Assembly: GCF_000314995.1 (NCBI RefSeq)
Contig: NZ_BAEO01000062.1
Location: 248,001 to 312,000, forward strand
Length of the DNA: 64,000 bases
Direction: 5' to 3'
Source of the DNA: Paraglaciecola arctica BSs20135
GTDB taxonomy: Bacteria; Pseudomonadota; Gammaproteobacteria; Enterobacterales; Alteromonadaceae
The notes beneath the pieces are model-generated. The model was not told where the DNA came from. It worked only from the letters and a program-made list of their open reading frames with translations, and ran no database searches. Each line of letters starts with the position of its first letter. The stretch's first letter is position 1. Both the position numbers and the translations under genes were made by a program. Below, one piece after another: positions 1-9,870 of the stretch.

Positions 1-395
1 TCCAACATAATTGACGGATCATCGCCACTAGATAACAGCGTACATTGCCACACTTTGCCATTAAACCCTTGGCTGCCACCATGCAAACAGTTACCACCTT
101 GATTAATATCCGTTTGATAGTTGCTACCCGCCAAACTAAATTTTCCGTGGTTTATGCGGTTTGCATACCTGCCTACTAATGCGCCTAAATAGCTGTCGTC
201 AGCTAAATAATCATCCACAGTGTCGTAGCCTAAAACGATATCAGTATGTTTGTTTTTGCTGTTGGGTATTAACCAACGCCGAATAATCCCCCCAAGATTG
301 AGAATTTCAACACTCACACCTTGTTGATTGCTTAAACAATACTGTTCGACTGTTGTACCGTTTGGCATTTTTCCAAAGGTTGATTGTTTTATCAT
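1..395 (-). CDS. galM: Aldose 1-epimerase, N-terminal part (runs off the window)
   Basis: The first about 131 codons of a minus-strand gene that leaves the window at base 1. GalM interconverts alpha and beta anomers of aldoses in the cytoplasm or periplasm. The translation carries the family signature [12 protein letters not shown] and, further on, LHGG followed by GF and KVW, which match the N-terminal half of galactose mutarotases. The ATG at 393-395 overlaps the TGA stop of glpK as ATGA, so the two genes are translationally coupled. No signal peptide is seen at the N-terminus. The C-terminal catalytic half lies outside, so it cannot be judged intact. Confidence 0.85.
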   Translation of the reverse strand, partial: MIKQSTFGKMPNGTTVEQYCLSNQQGVSVEILNLGGIIRRWLIPNSKNKHTDIVLGYDTVDDYLADDSYLGALVGRYANRINHGKFSLAGSNYQTDINQGGNCLHGGSQGFNGKVWQCTLLSSGDDPSIML

Positions 396-1885
396 GCTTT
401 AAACCCCAAGGTGCTTTGAATGGCACTTGCCCAGCCTTTAAGTAACTTTTCTCGTTTAGTGGTGTCCATTTTCGGTTCAAAACGGCTATCAATTTGGTTC
501 ATGCTGGCCAACTCGTCAGTCGATTGATAGATACCGATTTGTAAACCTGCTAAATAAGCCGCGCCTAATGCAGTGGTCTCCATTACTTTGGGGCGCTCCA
601 CTGTCACATCGAGCACACCTGCTAAAAATTGGCAGACCCAACTATTGGCTACCATACCACCGTCTACTCTTAATTTTTTGGGATTGACGCCATCTTCCCT
701 CATGGCCTTGAGTAAATCCGAGGTTTGTAAGCACACTGACTCAAGTGCTGCTCGGGCAAGATGAGCGCTGCTGGTGGCGCGAGTGAGACCAAATATTGCA
801 CCTCTAGCATTAGGTGCCCAATAGGGGGTTCCTAATCCGGCAAACGCGGGCACTAAAAACACCCCATGATCATCGGGAATACTTTTGGCCATGGCTTCTG
901 TTTCAGACGCACATTCTATAATTTTTAAGCCATCTCTAAGCCATTGCACGGCTGCTCCGGCAATAAATATCGAGCCTTCTAACGCATAGTTAGTTTTACC
1001 TTTAATAGTATACGCCACAGTCGTAAGCAGTTTGTTTTTGGATAATAGTGCTTTTTCGCCGGTATTTAACAACACAAAACAACCTGTACCATAGGTACTT
1101 TTAATGTCGCCTTGTTTAAAACAACATTGGCCAATACTGGCGGCTTGTTGATCACCGGCAACCCCTGCAATGGGAATTGAATAAGCAAATAGCCCCGCTG
1201 CGGTATTGCCATAATCAGCGGCGCATTCTTTCACCTCTGGTAACATCGATTTGGGCACGTTAAATATGTCTAGCAGGGTTTCGTCCCAGCACAAATTATG
1301 GATGTTGAATAAATTGGTGCGACTGGCGTTGGTGACATCAGTGGCATGCACTTTACCGCCTGTTAAGCGCCATATAAGAAAACTATCAACCGTGCCAAAA
1401 GCTAACTCGTTGGCGTCGGCCTTTCGTCTTGCACCATCTACATTATCTAAAATCCAAGCCACCTTTGTAGCTGAAAAATAAGGGTCGAGCAACAAACCAG
1501 TACGTTGTTGCACAGTCATTAAATGTCCAGCATTTTGCAATTCTCTGCATTTATCTGCCGTGCGTCCGTCTTGCCACACTATGGCGTTATATATGGTTTT
1601 ACCGGTTTTTTTATCCCAGACCAGAGTTGTTTCTCTTTGGTTAGTGACACCAATAGCTGCTATTTTTGCCCCTTTCTTTGTAGCTTGGGCAATTGCTTGC
1701 TCACATACATTGAGTGTTGATGACCAAATATCTTCTGGATCATGTTCCACCCAACCATCATTCGGATAATGCTGGGCAAATTCTTGCTGTGCGACAGCCA
1801 CAATGCTTGAATCTGGAGCAAAAACGATGGCTCTGCTTGAGGTAGTACCTTGGTCAATAGACAGAATGCAGTTTTCTAGCGGCAT
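392..1885 (-). CDS. glpK: Glycerol kinase
   Basis: Phosphorylates glycerol with ATP to sn-glycerol 3-phosphate in the cytoplasm. At 497 residues it has the usual family length. The N-terminus carries the FGGY-kinase phosphate loop [14 protein letters not shown] (residues about 9-22), with [20 protein letters not shown] and GLGTPYWAP further on, all typical of GlpK. The ATG start is preceded by a strong AAAGGAG box. glpF and glpD are not adjacent; instead the stop codon overlaps the start of galM, an uncommon partner. The start is firm. Confidence 0.96.
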   Translation of the reverse strand: MPLENCILSIDQGTTSSRAIVFAPDSSIVAVAQQEFAQHYPNDGWVEHDPEDIWSSTLNVCEQAIAQATKKGAKIAAIGVTNQRETTLVWDKKTGKTIYNAIVWQDGRTADKCRELQNAGHLMTVQQRTGLLLDPYFSATKVAWILDNVDGARRKADANELAFGTVDSFLIWRLTGGKVHATDVTNASRTNLFNIHNLCWDETLLDIFNVPKSMLPEVKECAADYGNTAAGLFAYSIPIAGVAGDQQAASIGQCCFKQGDIKSTYGTGCFVLLNTGEKALLSKNKLLTTVAYTIKGKTNYALEGSIFIAGAAVQWLRDGLKIIECASETEAMAKSIPDDHGVFLVPAFAGLGTPYWAPNARGAIFGLTRATSSAHLARAALESVCLQTSDLLKAMREDGVNPKKLRVDGGMVANSWVCQFLAGVLDVTVERPKVMETTALGAAYLAGLQIGIYQSTDELASMNQIDSRFEPKMDTTKREKLLKGWASAIQSTLGFKA

Positions 1886-2122
1886 TTGAACTCCTTTGAG
1901 TAAATAGACAAAAAATTCTATTATTTCAGATGTTTAATTGCGAACTAACATCTTTTTAACAACATCTAACGAGTATATTATTTTTAACCAAAGAAGATAA
2001 CCAATTTTCTACTTTATGTTTGTTGTTCTGTATCATTTACAATTCTGTATTTTGGATCTAATTACGACATAAATTTCTTTTGTATCAGATCATCAATCTT
2101 GTTATTTTAACGCTCTAATTTT

Positions 2123-2971
2123 ATGTCGGTATATAATCTCAACGTGAACTTTGTTTTTCTTCTTCTAAGCCAGATTGTTGCTTTCTCCCCACAGCCCAAC
2201 ATAAAACTTGAAGTGATTGGGCAAGTTACAGATAAGCCTAATTGGTCGTTGTTTGCTCCACACGAAAACGAGAACGTGGCCAATGAATATGTAAGCCAAC
2301 AAATTCTTGAACGTGGTGGGATATTTGTAATATTGCGCCAAGAAGGCAAGCGTTTGTTACGCCTCGAGATTAAACCTTTTGAGGTTAAGATTGATCCCAA
2401 TCGCATTTTCACTAAAAAAGGCAGACGCAAGAACATCATCAGACACAACCCCAAATTACGCACTAATACTTATGTGTTTCATCGAGCAATGCGCTTATCG
2501 GCAGCCCTAGCTAAACTTATTGTAAGCACCATGGGGGGCACAGAAACCTCACGTTCATGGGTGGCTATACACAACAATACCCATGGATATTTAGGTGATA
2601 ATAAACAAGGGATTGGAAATATATCCATGGTGCAGTATCAACAAAAATTAGCCAAAGGTGCTGGGTTTATTTTGGCAGTGAGTAAAAAATACGGCGACGA
2701 AGATGACTTGTTTTTTGTCACTGAGCAGCAAGATTTTAATGCTATGGAGCAAAGTGGCTGGAATGCGGTATTGCAGCATCCTCAAGTCGTCACTGATCCG
2801 TCTGAAGACTATGGTTCTTTGTCGCTTTTTGCACAAAAATCAGGTATTCGTTACATAAATATTGAAGCAGAACGTTCAACAAGTAACTTTGGTGAAAATC
2901 ACTTGGTTGAACAACAACAAATGCTTGATTATGTTTTTAGTCGTTTACTGAGTAAAAACACCAACCTTTAG
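2123..2971 (+). CDS. Uncharacterised protein with M14-like zinc hydrolase motifs
   Basis: I do not recognise a named family member. The 282-residue product begins with a hydrophobic stretch (residues about 9-21) that could be a weak signal sequence, although it lacks early positive charges. Motifs resemble the zinc site of M14 carboxypeptidases and AstE-type amidohydrolases: H47-E-N-E50 (HxxE), D91-P-N-R94-I-F (compare DxNRxF), H150-N-N as a third possible ligand, and E248/E250 near the C-terminus as a possible general base. It stands alone, divergent from glpK and upstream of the dcw cluster. The activity (peptidase, amidase or esterase) is inference from motif order only. Confidence 0.6.
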   Translation: MSVYNLNVNFVFLLLSQIVAFSPQPNIKLEVIGQVTDKPNWSLFAPHENENVANEYVSQQILERGGIFVILRQEGKRLLRLEIKPFEVKIDPNRIFTKKGRRKNIIRHNPKLRTNTYVFHRAMRLSAALAKLIVSTMGGTETSRSWVAIHNNTHGYLGDNKQGIGNISMVQYQQKLAKGAGFILAVSKKYGDEDDLFFVTEQQDFNAMEQSGWNAVLQHPQVVTDPSEDYGSLSLFAQKSGIRYINIEAERSTSNFGENHLVEQQQMLDYVFSRLLSKNTNL

Positions 2972-3189
2972 TGCCAATCTAAAAGTATTCTTTGGTCTTT
3001 ACCGAATAAAAAATCTTAGATTAGTTTTCACCTTGTGTTCCTACACCCTGCAATTAAAAAACCATAACTCCATTATTATTACAGTTACCAAATTGCGCCA
3101 CCCTGTGGGTTTTGTCTACTAATTCAGACACTTCTACAAATCCAGTGAATAAGAGGCCTTGGATCCGATCAATTTGCTGCTTTTAGTCC

Positions 3190-3219
3190 TTGACATGATA
3201 GACGGGTGGTACCTAAACT
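3190..3219 (+). promoter_or_regulatory. Sigma70-like promoter of the dcw cluster (Pmra)
   Basis: A perfect -35 box TTGACA (3190-3195) is followed after 18 bases by TAAACT (3214-3219), a four-of-six match to the -10 consensus. The predicted start would lie near 3226, directly in front of the GTGG repeats, about 140 bases upstream of mraZ. Confidence 0.6.
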
Positions 3220-3226
3220 GTGTATT

Positions 3227-3250
3227 GTGGGTAAAAGTGGCATAAAGTGG
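3227..3250 (+). promoter_or_regulatory. Probable MraZ operator: three GTGG repeats with 10-bp period
   Basis: GTGG occurs at 3227-3230, 3237-3240 and 3247-3250, exactly 10 bases apart, and once more in the promoter spacer at 3206-3209. In Escherichia coli MraZ represses its own operon by binding direct TGGG-type repeats with the same 10-base spacing between promoter and mraZ. The matching position and period make autoregulation by the product of the next gene likely. Confidence 0.7.
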
Positions 3251-3366
3251 ATCTGGCGGATTATTTAATCCCAAAAAAGCCTAAAAAAAACAAGACCAGA
3301 TTTTGTTGAGTGTTGTCTTTACTAGTTAATTTTCGATAGATAAAAATAAAAAAGGTTAGGGGAATA

Positions 3367-3825
3367 ATGTTCCGCGGCGCTAATGCAATCAATCTAGATG
3401 TTAAAGGTCGAGTGACTATACCTACAAGGTATAGGCAGTCCTTGCTGGATGATTGTCAGGGACAACTGGTCTGCACTATCGATACGCAACAGCCTTGTTT
3501 GCTGCTTTACCCGCTTCCCGAGTGGGAAGAAATAGAACTTAAATTAAGCCGTCTCTCAAGTATGAATCCACACGAACGTAGAATGCAGCGTTTATTGTTG
3601 GGTTATGCCAATGAAGGTGAGATGGATAAAAACGGGCGATTTTTATTAGGCGCACCTTTGCGTCAACATGCCAAGCTCGATAAACAAATTATGTTAGTTG
3701 GCCAGTTCAATAAATTTGAGATCTGGGACGCAGACGTATGGCAACAACAAATCAATTTAGATGTAGCGACTGAACTAGAAGCTAACTTTGAATTGACAGA
3801 ACGACTGCAGGACTTCTCACTTTAA
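3367..3825 (+). CDS. mraZ: Transcriptional regulator MraZ
   Basis: A DNA-binding repressor of the dcw cluster. The 152-residue product has the expected two AbrB-like halves (residues about 5-52 and 80-125), each with the conserved Gly-Arg pattern seen in [11 protein letters not shown] and [12 protein letters not shown]. The ATG follows an AGGGGA ribosome-binding site. Its stop TAA shares one base with the ATG of rsmH. The GTGG repeats upstream are its likely binding site. Confidence 0.97.
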   Translation: MFRGANAINLDVKGRVTIPTRYRQSLLDDCQGQLVCTIDTQQPCLLLYPLPEWEEIELKLSRLSSMNPHERRMQRLLLGYANEGEMDKNGRFLLGAPLRQHAKLDKQIMLVGQFNKFEIWDADVWQQQINLDVATELEANFELTERLQDFSL

Positions 3826-4760
3826 TGGAAAACGATTTTTCACATCTAGCAGTATTACTGCAGGAATCAATAGACGGTTTAGCTATTAAGCCCGATGGCA
3901 TCTACATGGATGCAACTTTTGGGCGTGGTGGTCATTCTAGACAAATACTAAAAGCCTTATCACCTAAAGGTCAGTTAATTGCCTTTGATCGTGACCTTAG
4001 TGCCATCGAAGCGGCAAAGTCGCTGGCAGATGATCCGCGTTTTTCTATTCATCATCGCCCTTTTTCCGAATTACAAGCTGTGGCCGAAGAGCTAGGTTTA
4101 ATCGGAAAAATTGATGGGATCTTAATGGATCTAGGCGTGTCTTCACCACAGCTTGATGATGCAGAGCGTGGTTTTAGTTTTATGCGTAATGGGCCGCTCG
4201 ATATGCGTATGGACACCACCAGAGGCGTAAGTGCCGCTGATTGGTTAGCCGTAGCTGAAGAACAAGATATCACGCAAGTTATCAAAGAATTTGGCGAAGA
4301 AAAGTTTGGTAAACGTATTGCTCACGGTATTGTGAATGCCCGTCAAATTGCGCCTATTACCGATACCGCCCAATTGGCCGAGATTATTGATTTAGCTGTG
4401 CCGGTTAAAGATAAATACAAACATCCCGCTACTCGAAGCTTCCAAGCCATACGTATCTATGTAAACAGCGAGTTAGACGAAATCAAAACAGGCTTAAAAG
4501 CCGCTTTGAATACGTTGGCACCGCAAGGGCGCTTAGCTGTAATTAGTTTTCATTCTTTAGAAGACCGTTTGGTCAAACGTTTTGTGCGGGAGCAAAGTCG
4601 TGGTTTAAACGTACCTCATGGCATGCCTATTCTGCAGGCAGAAATAGACGCGGCCAAAGCGATGAAACCTATAGGCAAAGCAATTAAGCCATCTGCTGAC
4701 GAATTAAAAAGAAATGTACGAGCACGAAGTTCGGTGTTAAGAGTGGCCGAAAAACTATGA
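3825..4760 (+). CDS. rsmH: 16S rRNA (cytosine-1402 N4) methyltransferase
   Basis: RsmH (MraW) methylates N4 of C1402 in 16S rRNA using S-adenosylmethionine. The 311-residue protein has the SAM-binding motif D29-ATFGRGGHS, the [10 protein letters not shown] motif and the C-terminal [14 protein letters not shown] segment typical of the family, at normal length. It starts on TAATG shared with mraZ and ends in an ATGA overlap with ftsL, which places it firmly within the operon. Confidence 0.97.
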   Translation: MENDFSHLAVLLQESIDGLAIKPDGIYMDATFGRGGHSRQILKALSPKGQLIAFDRDLSAIEAAKSLADDPRFSIHHRPFSELQAVAEELGLIGKIDGILMDLGVSSPQLDDAERGFSFMRNGPLDMRMDTTRGVSAADWLAVAEEQDITQVIKEFGEEKFGKRIAHGIVNARQIAPITDTAQLAEIIDLAVPVKDKYKHPATRSFQAIRIYVNSELDEIKTGLKAALNTLAPQGRLAVISFHSLEDRLVKRFVREQSRGLNVPHGMPILQAEIDAAKAMKPIGKAIKPSADELKRNVRARSSVLRVAEKL

Positions 4761-5077
4761 GTGGTCACAACACCAACTTTAATCTATTCAGTTTTGTAGC
4801 TGCTGATTTAGCCCGCCATCCAGTGCGGGTTTTGTTGTTTCTAGCACTCTTAGTTAGCGCTGGGTTGGTGATACTCAGTGCACACCATAATAGGCAAATG
4901 TCGATTGCCATCGAACGCTTGATGCAAGAGAAAGATCAGTTAGATGTGGAGTGGCGCCATTTAGTGCTTGAACAAAGTGCTTTGACAGAACACAACCGTA
5001 TTGAAGCGCTAGTTAAAAGTGAGCTCAACATGCATCGTCCTCTGCCCAGTGAAGAAGTGGTGGTGCGCATAAAATGA
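4757..5077 (+). CDS. ftsL: Cell division protein FtsL
   Basis: A small bitopic divisome protein that forms a complex with FtsQ and FtsB and helps activate FtsWI. The 106-residue product has a cytoplasmic N-terminus, one membrane segment (residues about 22-42) and a periplasmic coiled-coil-like stretch rich in Leu, Glu and Gln, ending with the usual [16 protein letters not shown] tail. Sequence conservation of FtsL is weak, so the call leans on length, topology and place between rsmH and ftsI, with ATGA overlaps at both ends. Confidence 0.93.
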   Translation: MSGHNTNFNLFSFVAADLARHPVRVLLFLALLVSAGLVILSAHHNRQMSIAIERLMQEKDQLDVEWRHLVLEQSALTEHNRIEALVKSELNMHRPLPSEEVVVRIK

Positions 5078-6912
5078 GCCGAATAAGCAGCCCTTCAAAA
5101 AATAAAGGTAGAAGCAACCAAGCAAAAGTGAATAGCGCTCCGAGTTTATTACATTGGCGTTTTGTTTTGGTGGTTGCTTCGATTTTATTGGTGTTTGTTG
5201 GTCTGGGTATTCGTGCTGCATATATACAAGTTGTATCACCTGATTTATTAATACAACAAGGAGATAACCGTACTTTACGTACCCGTGTTAATCCTTTACA
5301 TAGAGGTTTGATTGTTGACCGAAATGGTCAGCAGTTAGCTGTCAGTGTGCCAGTTAGAGCAATCTGGGCTGATCCTAAAGCCATAGCTCAAGCCATACAA
5401 GAAGCAGAGAAAAAAGCTAAGGAAGATCCTAGCTTTGATTTGCGCGCCGAGCAGCGTGAAAATCAAAAACGCTGGCAGGCCTTGGCTGAAGTATTAGGTC
5501 AAAATTTAGAACAACTTAAACAGAAAGTCAGTAATCCAGAAAAACGTTTTGTGTACTTGCAGCGCCAAGTTTCTCACGCGATGGCCGAGTATGTTGAAGA
5601 ACTTAAGCTCGCAGGGATATATTTGCGTGATGAATCAAGACGTTATTACCCAAGCGGTGAGGTATCGGCTCACGTTGTAGGTTTTACTAATGTTGACGAT
5701 GCCGGCATTGAAGGGGTCGAAAAGTTATATAACAAATGGTTGGCTGGTGCTCAAGGATCACGAAAAATTCGACGTGACGGAAAAGGCCGAATGGTTGAGC
5801 TAATTGAATCTGAAGAAGGCAAAAAACCTCAAAACATTCAATTAACCATAGATCAACGAATTCAAGCTTTGGCTTATAAAGAATTGAAGCAAGCTGTCCA
5901 ATATTACAAAGCGACCTCTGGCTCGGCTGTGGTAGTGGCGGTTAATACAGGTGAAATTTTGGCGCTAGTCAATAGCCCGTCTTATAACCCCAATAATCGA
6001 GCCGGTGTGTCAGCCCATAGAATTCGTAATCGCGCTGTAACTGACGCCTACGAACCAGGTTCGTCAATTAAGCCACTTGCGGTATTAAGTGCCTTAGAAT
6101 TTGGATCTGCAAAAGTAGACTCTTTGATTGATACCTCTCCTGGATGGATGCATTTAGGCGGCAATATAGTCAGAGACTCCCGTAATTATGGCGAAATTGA
6201 TTTAACTGAAATTATTCGTAAGTCTAGCAATATGGGTACCTCAAAGCTGGCTTTGTCAGTGCCTAAAGAGTTTTTGCTGGATATGTTCTACAACGTTGGC
6301 TTAATGAGTGGCAGTGGCGCTAATTTGCTTGGCGAAATTAACGGCATTTTTAACGAAACAAACCGCTGGTCTGAATTTGAATTATCCACCTTGTCTTTTG
6401 GTTATGGTATTTCGGTCACCGCTTTGCAGCTAGCTCGTATGTATAGCATTTTAGGCGATGGTGGCATACGTCGGCCATTGAGTATTATCAAACCAGATAC
6501 TCCGGTAGAAAGTGAGCGCGTTATCAGCGCCGAGGCGACGCGACAAGTTTTACAGATGATGGAAACAGTGACTGAGAAAAATGGTTCAGCAGAAAAAGCC
6601 CATGTGCCAGGTTATCGGGTAGCTGGAAAAACAGGTACGAGTCGTAAAGCCGTTGCCAATGGTTATGGTGAAGAATATGTCAATATTTTTGCAGGTGTTG
6701 CCCCAGTATCAGATCCACAATTAGCAGTAGTTATCTTAATCAATGAACCTAAAGGTGAGCTTTATTATGCAGGTCAAACCGCAGCACCGGTTTTTGCTAA
6801 AATTATGGCTGCTAGTCTACAAATGCTGAATGTGCCACCCGATGATAAAACGGTTTCGTCAATTGCTGTTTCCGCTGTTGCAAAGAGCATGGAGGCGGAA
6901 AATGCAGGTTGA
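5074..6912 (+). CDS. ftsI: Septal peptidoglycan transpeptidase FtsI (PBP3)
   Basis: A class B penicillin-binding protein that crosslinks septal peptidoglycan in the periplasm together with FtsW. The 612 residues comprise a short cytoplasmic tail, one membrane anchor (about 28-50), a pedestal/dimerisation domain and the transpeptidase domain. The catalytic motifs are present: S330-S-I-K333 (SxxK), S384-S-N386 (SxN) and K519-T-G521. The start overlaps the ftsL stop as ATGA, and the end overlaps murE by 11 bases. Confidence 0.97.
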   Translation: MSRISSPSKNKGRSNQAKVNSAPSLLHWRFVLVVASILLVFVGLGIRAAYIQVVSPDLLIQQGDNRTLRTRVNPLHRGLIVDRNGQQLAVSVPVRAIWADPKAIAQAIQEAEKKAKEDPSFDLRAEQRENQKRWQALAEVLGQNLEQLKQKVSNPEKRFVYLQRQVSHAMAEYVEELKLAGIYLRDESRRYYPSGEVSAHVVGFTNVDDAGIEGVEKLYNKWLAGAQGSRKIRRDGKGRMVELIESEEGKKPQNIQLTIDQRIQALAYKELKQAVQYYKATSGSAVVVAVNTGEILALVNSPSYNPNNRAGVSAHRIRNRAVTDAYEPGSSIKPLAVLSALEFGSAKVDSLIDTSPGWMHLGGNIVRDSRNYGEIDLTEIIRKSSNMGTSKLALSVPKEFLLDMFYNVGLMSGSGANLLGEINGIFNETNRWSEFELSTLSFGYGISVTALQLARMYSILGDGGIRRPLSIIKPDTPVESERVISAEATRQVLQMMETVTEKNGSAEKAHVPGYRVAGKTGTSRKAVANGYGEEYVNIFAGVAPVSDPQLAVVILINEPKGELYYAGQTAAPVFAKIMAASLQMLNVPPDDKTVSSIAVSAVAKSMEAENAG

Positions 6913-8464
6913 TATGGTAAGCATCAATAAACAATTTCCTGAGGCGTTTGATCAGAGTAGTAAACCATTGTTGGCTCATTTTGGCATTGACGCACCCGAT
7001 ATTATGATCAGTGACTTGGTCTTAGATAGTAGAGATGTGGCAATTCATAAGGCTTTTATCGCTATTAACGGACACGCCTTGGATGGACGAGATTTTATTC
7101 CTCAAGCGGTTAGTTTAGGAGCCAAAATAATAGTGGCGCAGTGCGATGATATGGCAAATCATGGTCATGTAGAAATGCGCGAACAAAGTGTCATAGTGTC
7201 TTTTTATCAATTAGCCGAAAAACTCTCGGAGTTGGCAGGGCATTTTTATCAATTCCCAGCTAATTTAATGTCTGTTATCGCAGTGACAGGTACAAATGGT
7301 AAAACTTCTACTGTGCAGTTAACCAGTCAATTGGCCTTTTTAATGGGGGAGCAAGCTGCATCTATCGGTACTTTAGGTGCAGGCATGTATTCTTCGTCGG
7401 CTGAATTCCAAGCACAACAAAACACAGTCAACACCACGCCAGATGCTATTAGTATGCAACGTTTATTAGCAGAATTTGTTAATGAAGGAGCATTTCAAGT
7501 GGCATTAGAAGCATCGTCACACGCCTTAAAACAGAACCGTATCAAAGCGCTAAAAACCGATATTGCAGTTTTTACGAATTTAAGCCGTGATCACCTTGAC
7601 TACCATGGTTCAATGGCCGAATACGGGTTAGCAAAAAGACTTTTGTTAAAACAACCTGGATTAGCTTACGCCGTGCTTAACGCGAATGATCCTGAGCATA
7701 AAAATTGGTTGGCAAATATTCCCGAAACAACTTCTGTTGTGCTTTATGGGCAAAATATTAATGCCGCTGACATGCCTAGTGAATATCAATATTGTGTGGC
7801 CAACAATGTGCGCTATACCGCTGAAGGAATAGCACTTTCGCTGAAATCCTCTTGGGGAGATTGTGAATTGCGATTATCACTATTGGCAGAATTTAATGTT
7901 GCCAATGTGTTAGCTGCTATTTGTAGCCAATTATGTCTGGGCAAAAATATAAAACAGATTGCGTACATCGTTCAGAAGCTTAAACCAGTTGCTGGTCGGA
8001 TGGAGCTGTATTGCCGTCAAAACCACGCCACTATTGTGGTGGATTATGCACATACTCCGGACGCTTTAGAAAAAGCCTTGTTAGCCACTAAACAACATTG
8101 CCATGGAAAATTATTCTGCGTATTTGGTTGTGGTGGAGATCGCGATGTGGGCAAGCGGTCTTTAATGGGCGAAATTGCCGAGAGATTAGCTGATCACGTC
8201 ATCTTAACTGATGACAATGTGCGCAGTGAAAACCCTAAAGATATCATTCAAGACATCTTATCTGGCTGTATCAACCCAGAGCAAATTCTGGTGGAACATG
8301 ACAGAAAAACGGCAATCAAAATTGCTGCCAAACAAGCTTCTGCTGGCGACATGATTTTAGTAGCGGGTAAAGGCCATGAAAATTATCAAATTATAGGTAA
8401 TCAAACACTGGCATACGATGAACGCCAGTTTGTTGCACTTTTTCAAGAGGGGAAAAAAGTATGA
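6902..8464 (+). CDS. murE: UDP-MurNAc-tripeptide synthetase MurE
   Basis: Adds the third peptide residue, expected to be meso-diaminopimelate, to UDP-MurNAc-L-Ala-D-Glu. The ATG at 6902 is chosen because GGAGG (6891-6895) sits six bases before it; the frame is open further upstream inside ftsI, but no such signal is there. The product is 520 residues, a little longer than the roughly 495 of E. coli. The ATP loop is G130-TNGKT135. The substrate motif usually read as DNPR is D438-N-V-R441 here, with Pro replaced by Val and the diaminopimelate-contacting Arg kept. Confidence 0.96.
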   Translation: MQVDMVSINKQFPEAFDQSSKPLLAHFGIDAPDIMISDLVLDSRDVAIHKAFIAINGHALDGRDFIPQAVSLGAKIIVAQCDDMANHGHVEMREQSVIVSFYQLAEKLSELAGHFYQFPANLMSVIAVTGTNGKTSTVQLTSQLAFLMGEQAASIGTLGAGMYSSSAEFQAQQNTVNTTPDAISMQRLLAEFVNEGAFQVALEASSHALKQNRIKALKTDIAVFTNLSRDHLDYHGSMAEYGLAKRLLLKQPGLAYAVLNANDPEHKNWLANIPETTSVVLYGQNINAADMPSEYQYCVANNVRYTAEGIALSLKSSWGDCELRLSLLAEFNVANVLAAICSQLCLGKNIKQIAYIVQKLKPVAGRMELYCRQNHATIVVDYAHTPDALEKALLATKQHCHGKLFCVFGCGGDRDVGKRSLMGEIAERLADHVILTDDNVRSENPKDIIQDILSGCINPEQILVEHDRKTAIKIAAKQASAGDMILVAGKGHENYQIIGNQTLAYDERQFVALFQEGKKV

Positions 8465-9870
8465 TCCCGGTTTCACTATCCTGGGTTGCAGAACAGGTTA
8501 ATGGGCAGTTAATAGCTCAGCAACAACAGAATTTGATTATTGAAGGTGTCAGTACAGATACCAGAAGTATTCAGTCAACTGATCTGTTTTTGGCATTGAA
8601 AGGTCCGAATTTTGATGGCCATAAATTTATTCAGCAAGCTGAAGAAAAAGGTGCCGTAGCGTTAATTTTGTCACAGCATGTTGATACAAAATTACCTTAT
8701 ATTTTGGTTGAAGATACTACCTTGGCCTTAGGTTTATTAGGTGCTGCGGTGAAAGCTAAAGTTGCACCAAAAACTGTGGGTATTACCGGTAGTAGTGGTA
8801 AAACAACGGTTAAAGAAATGGTGGCGGCTATCTTGTCGCGCCGTGGCAAAGTGTTGGCGACTAATGGTAATTTTAACAATGAGTTAGGTGTGCCGATGAC
8901 GTTGCTTAGATTAGAGCAACAACATGAGTTTGCAGTGATTGAAATGGGGGCCAATCATTTAGGTGAAATTGCCTATACAACTAATTTAGTTAAGCCAGAT
9001 GTCGCGACTATAGTAAATGCCGCTGCAGCGCACTTAGAAGGTTTTGGCAGTTTGCTTGGGGTCGCCAGAGCAAAAAGTGAAATATTTAAAGGTTTATCAG
9101 AGGAAGATGGTTTAGCTATTGTTAACGCCGATAGCCAATTTGCAGACTATTGGTTAGGTAAACTTAAATACAACAAGGTACAAACTTTCTCTGCTGAAAA
9201 ACCAGCAGATGTATATGCTGAAGACATCATTCTTGGTTTGGATGGTTGCGCGCAGTTCGAATTAGTTACACCTAAAGGGCGCATCGCTATTAGTCTATCT
9301 TTGCCTGGAGAGCATAACGTAAGTAATGCTTTAGTGGCGACTGCACTAGCTTTAGAAGTAGGCGCAACGCTGCAAGATGTGCGTGAGGGGCTACGTGATA
9401 TGCCACATGTTGCCGGTCGTTTGCATGTTAAACAGCTGACTAATCAAGTGAAAATTTTGGATGATACCTACAATGCAAATGTAGGCTCGGTAAATGCTGC
9501 AATCGACTTGTTGTCTAGTTTTGCTGGGATAAAAATACTGGTACTTGGGGATATGGCCGAATTAGGCGAAAAAGCCCGCTATTACCATGAACAAGTTGGT
9601 GAATATGCCAAACAAAAGGGTATCGATAAACTCTATACCTTGGGTGTATTGAGTCAAAGTGCTAGTGATGTGTTTGCTGATCAAGGTCGTCATTTTAGCC
9701 GTGTAGAGCAGGTTGTTGAGTTTATCAACCAACAAACCTTGCCGCAAAAATGTGACATCAGCATTTTGGTTAAAGGTTCTCGCAGTGCGCGTATGGAATT
9801 AGTGGTCAAAGCGTTGGAGGAATCCCCATTGGGAAAGCTTGAACGTTTCAGGGAGAGAATTGCATGCTGA
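8461..9870 (+). CDS. murF: UDP-MurNAc-tripeptide--D-Ala-D-Ala ligase MurF
   Basis: Joins D-Ala-D-Ala to the tripeptide precursor, completing the UDP-MurNAc pentapeptide in the cytoplasm. The 469-residue protein has the Mur-ligase ATP loop G110-SSGKTT116, the [13 protein letters not shown] segment and the late [10 protein letters not shown] motif typical of MurF. Its ATG overlaps the murE stop (ATGA) and its end overlaps mraY by seven bases. Confidence 0.97.
   Translation: MIPVSLSWVAEQVNGQLIAQQQQNLIIEGVSTDTRSIQSTDLFLALKGPNFDGHKFIQQAEEKGAVALILSQHVDTKLPYILVEDTTLALGLLGAAVKAKVAPKTVGITGSSGKTTVKEMVAAILSRRGKVLATNGNFNNELGVPMTLLRLEQQHEFAVIEMGANHLGEIAYTTNLVKPDVATIVNAAAAHLEGFGSLLGVARAKSEIFKGLSEEDGLAIVNADSQFADYWLGKLKYNKVQTFSAEKPADVYAEDIILGLDGCAQFELVTPKGRIAISLSLPGEHNVSNALVATALALEVGATLQDVREGLRDMPHVAGRLHVKQLTNQVKILDDTYNANVGSVNAAIDLLSSFAGIKILVLGDMAELGEKARYYHEQVGEYAKQKGIDKLYTLGVLSQSASDVFADQGRHFSRVEQVVEFINQQTLPQKCDISILVKGSRSARMELVVKALEESPLGKLERFRERIAC

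Larger units (their letters stand above)
2972..3366. other. Gene-free leader region of the dcw cluster
   Basis: No convincing reading frame lies in this 395-base stretch. It contains the mra promoter and the GTGG repeats listed separately. A short inverted repeat ACCC-TGT-GGGT followed by TTTTG near 3102-3116 might be a weak terminator for the upstream gene, but it is too short to call. Confidence 0.5.
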
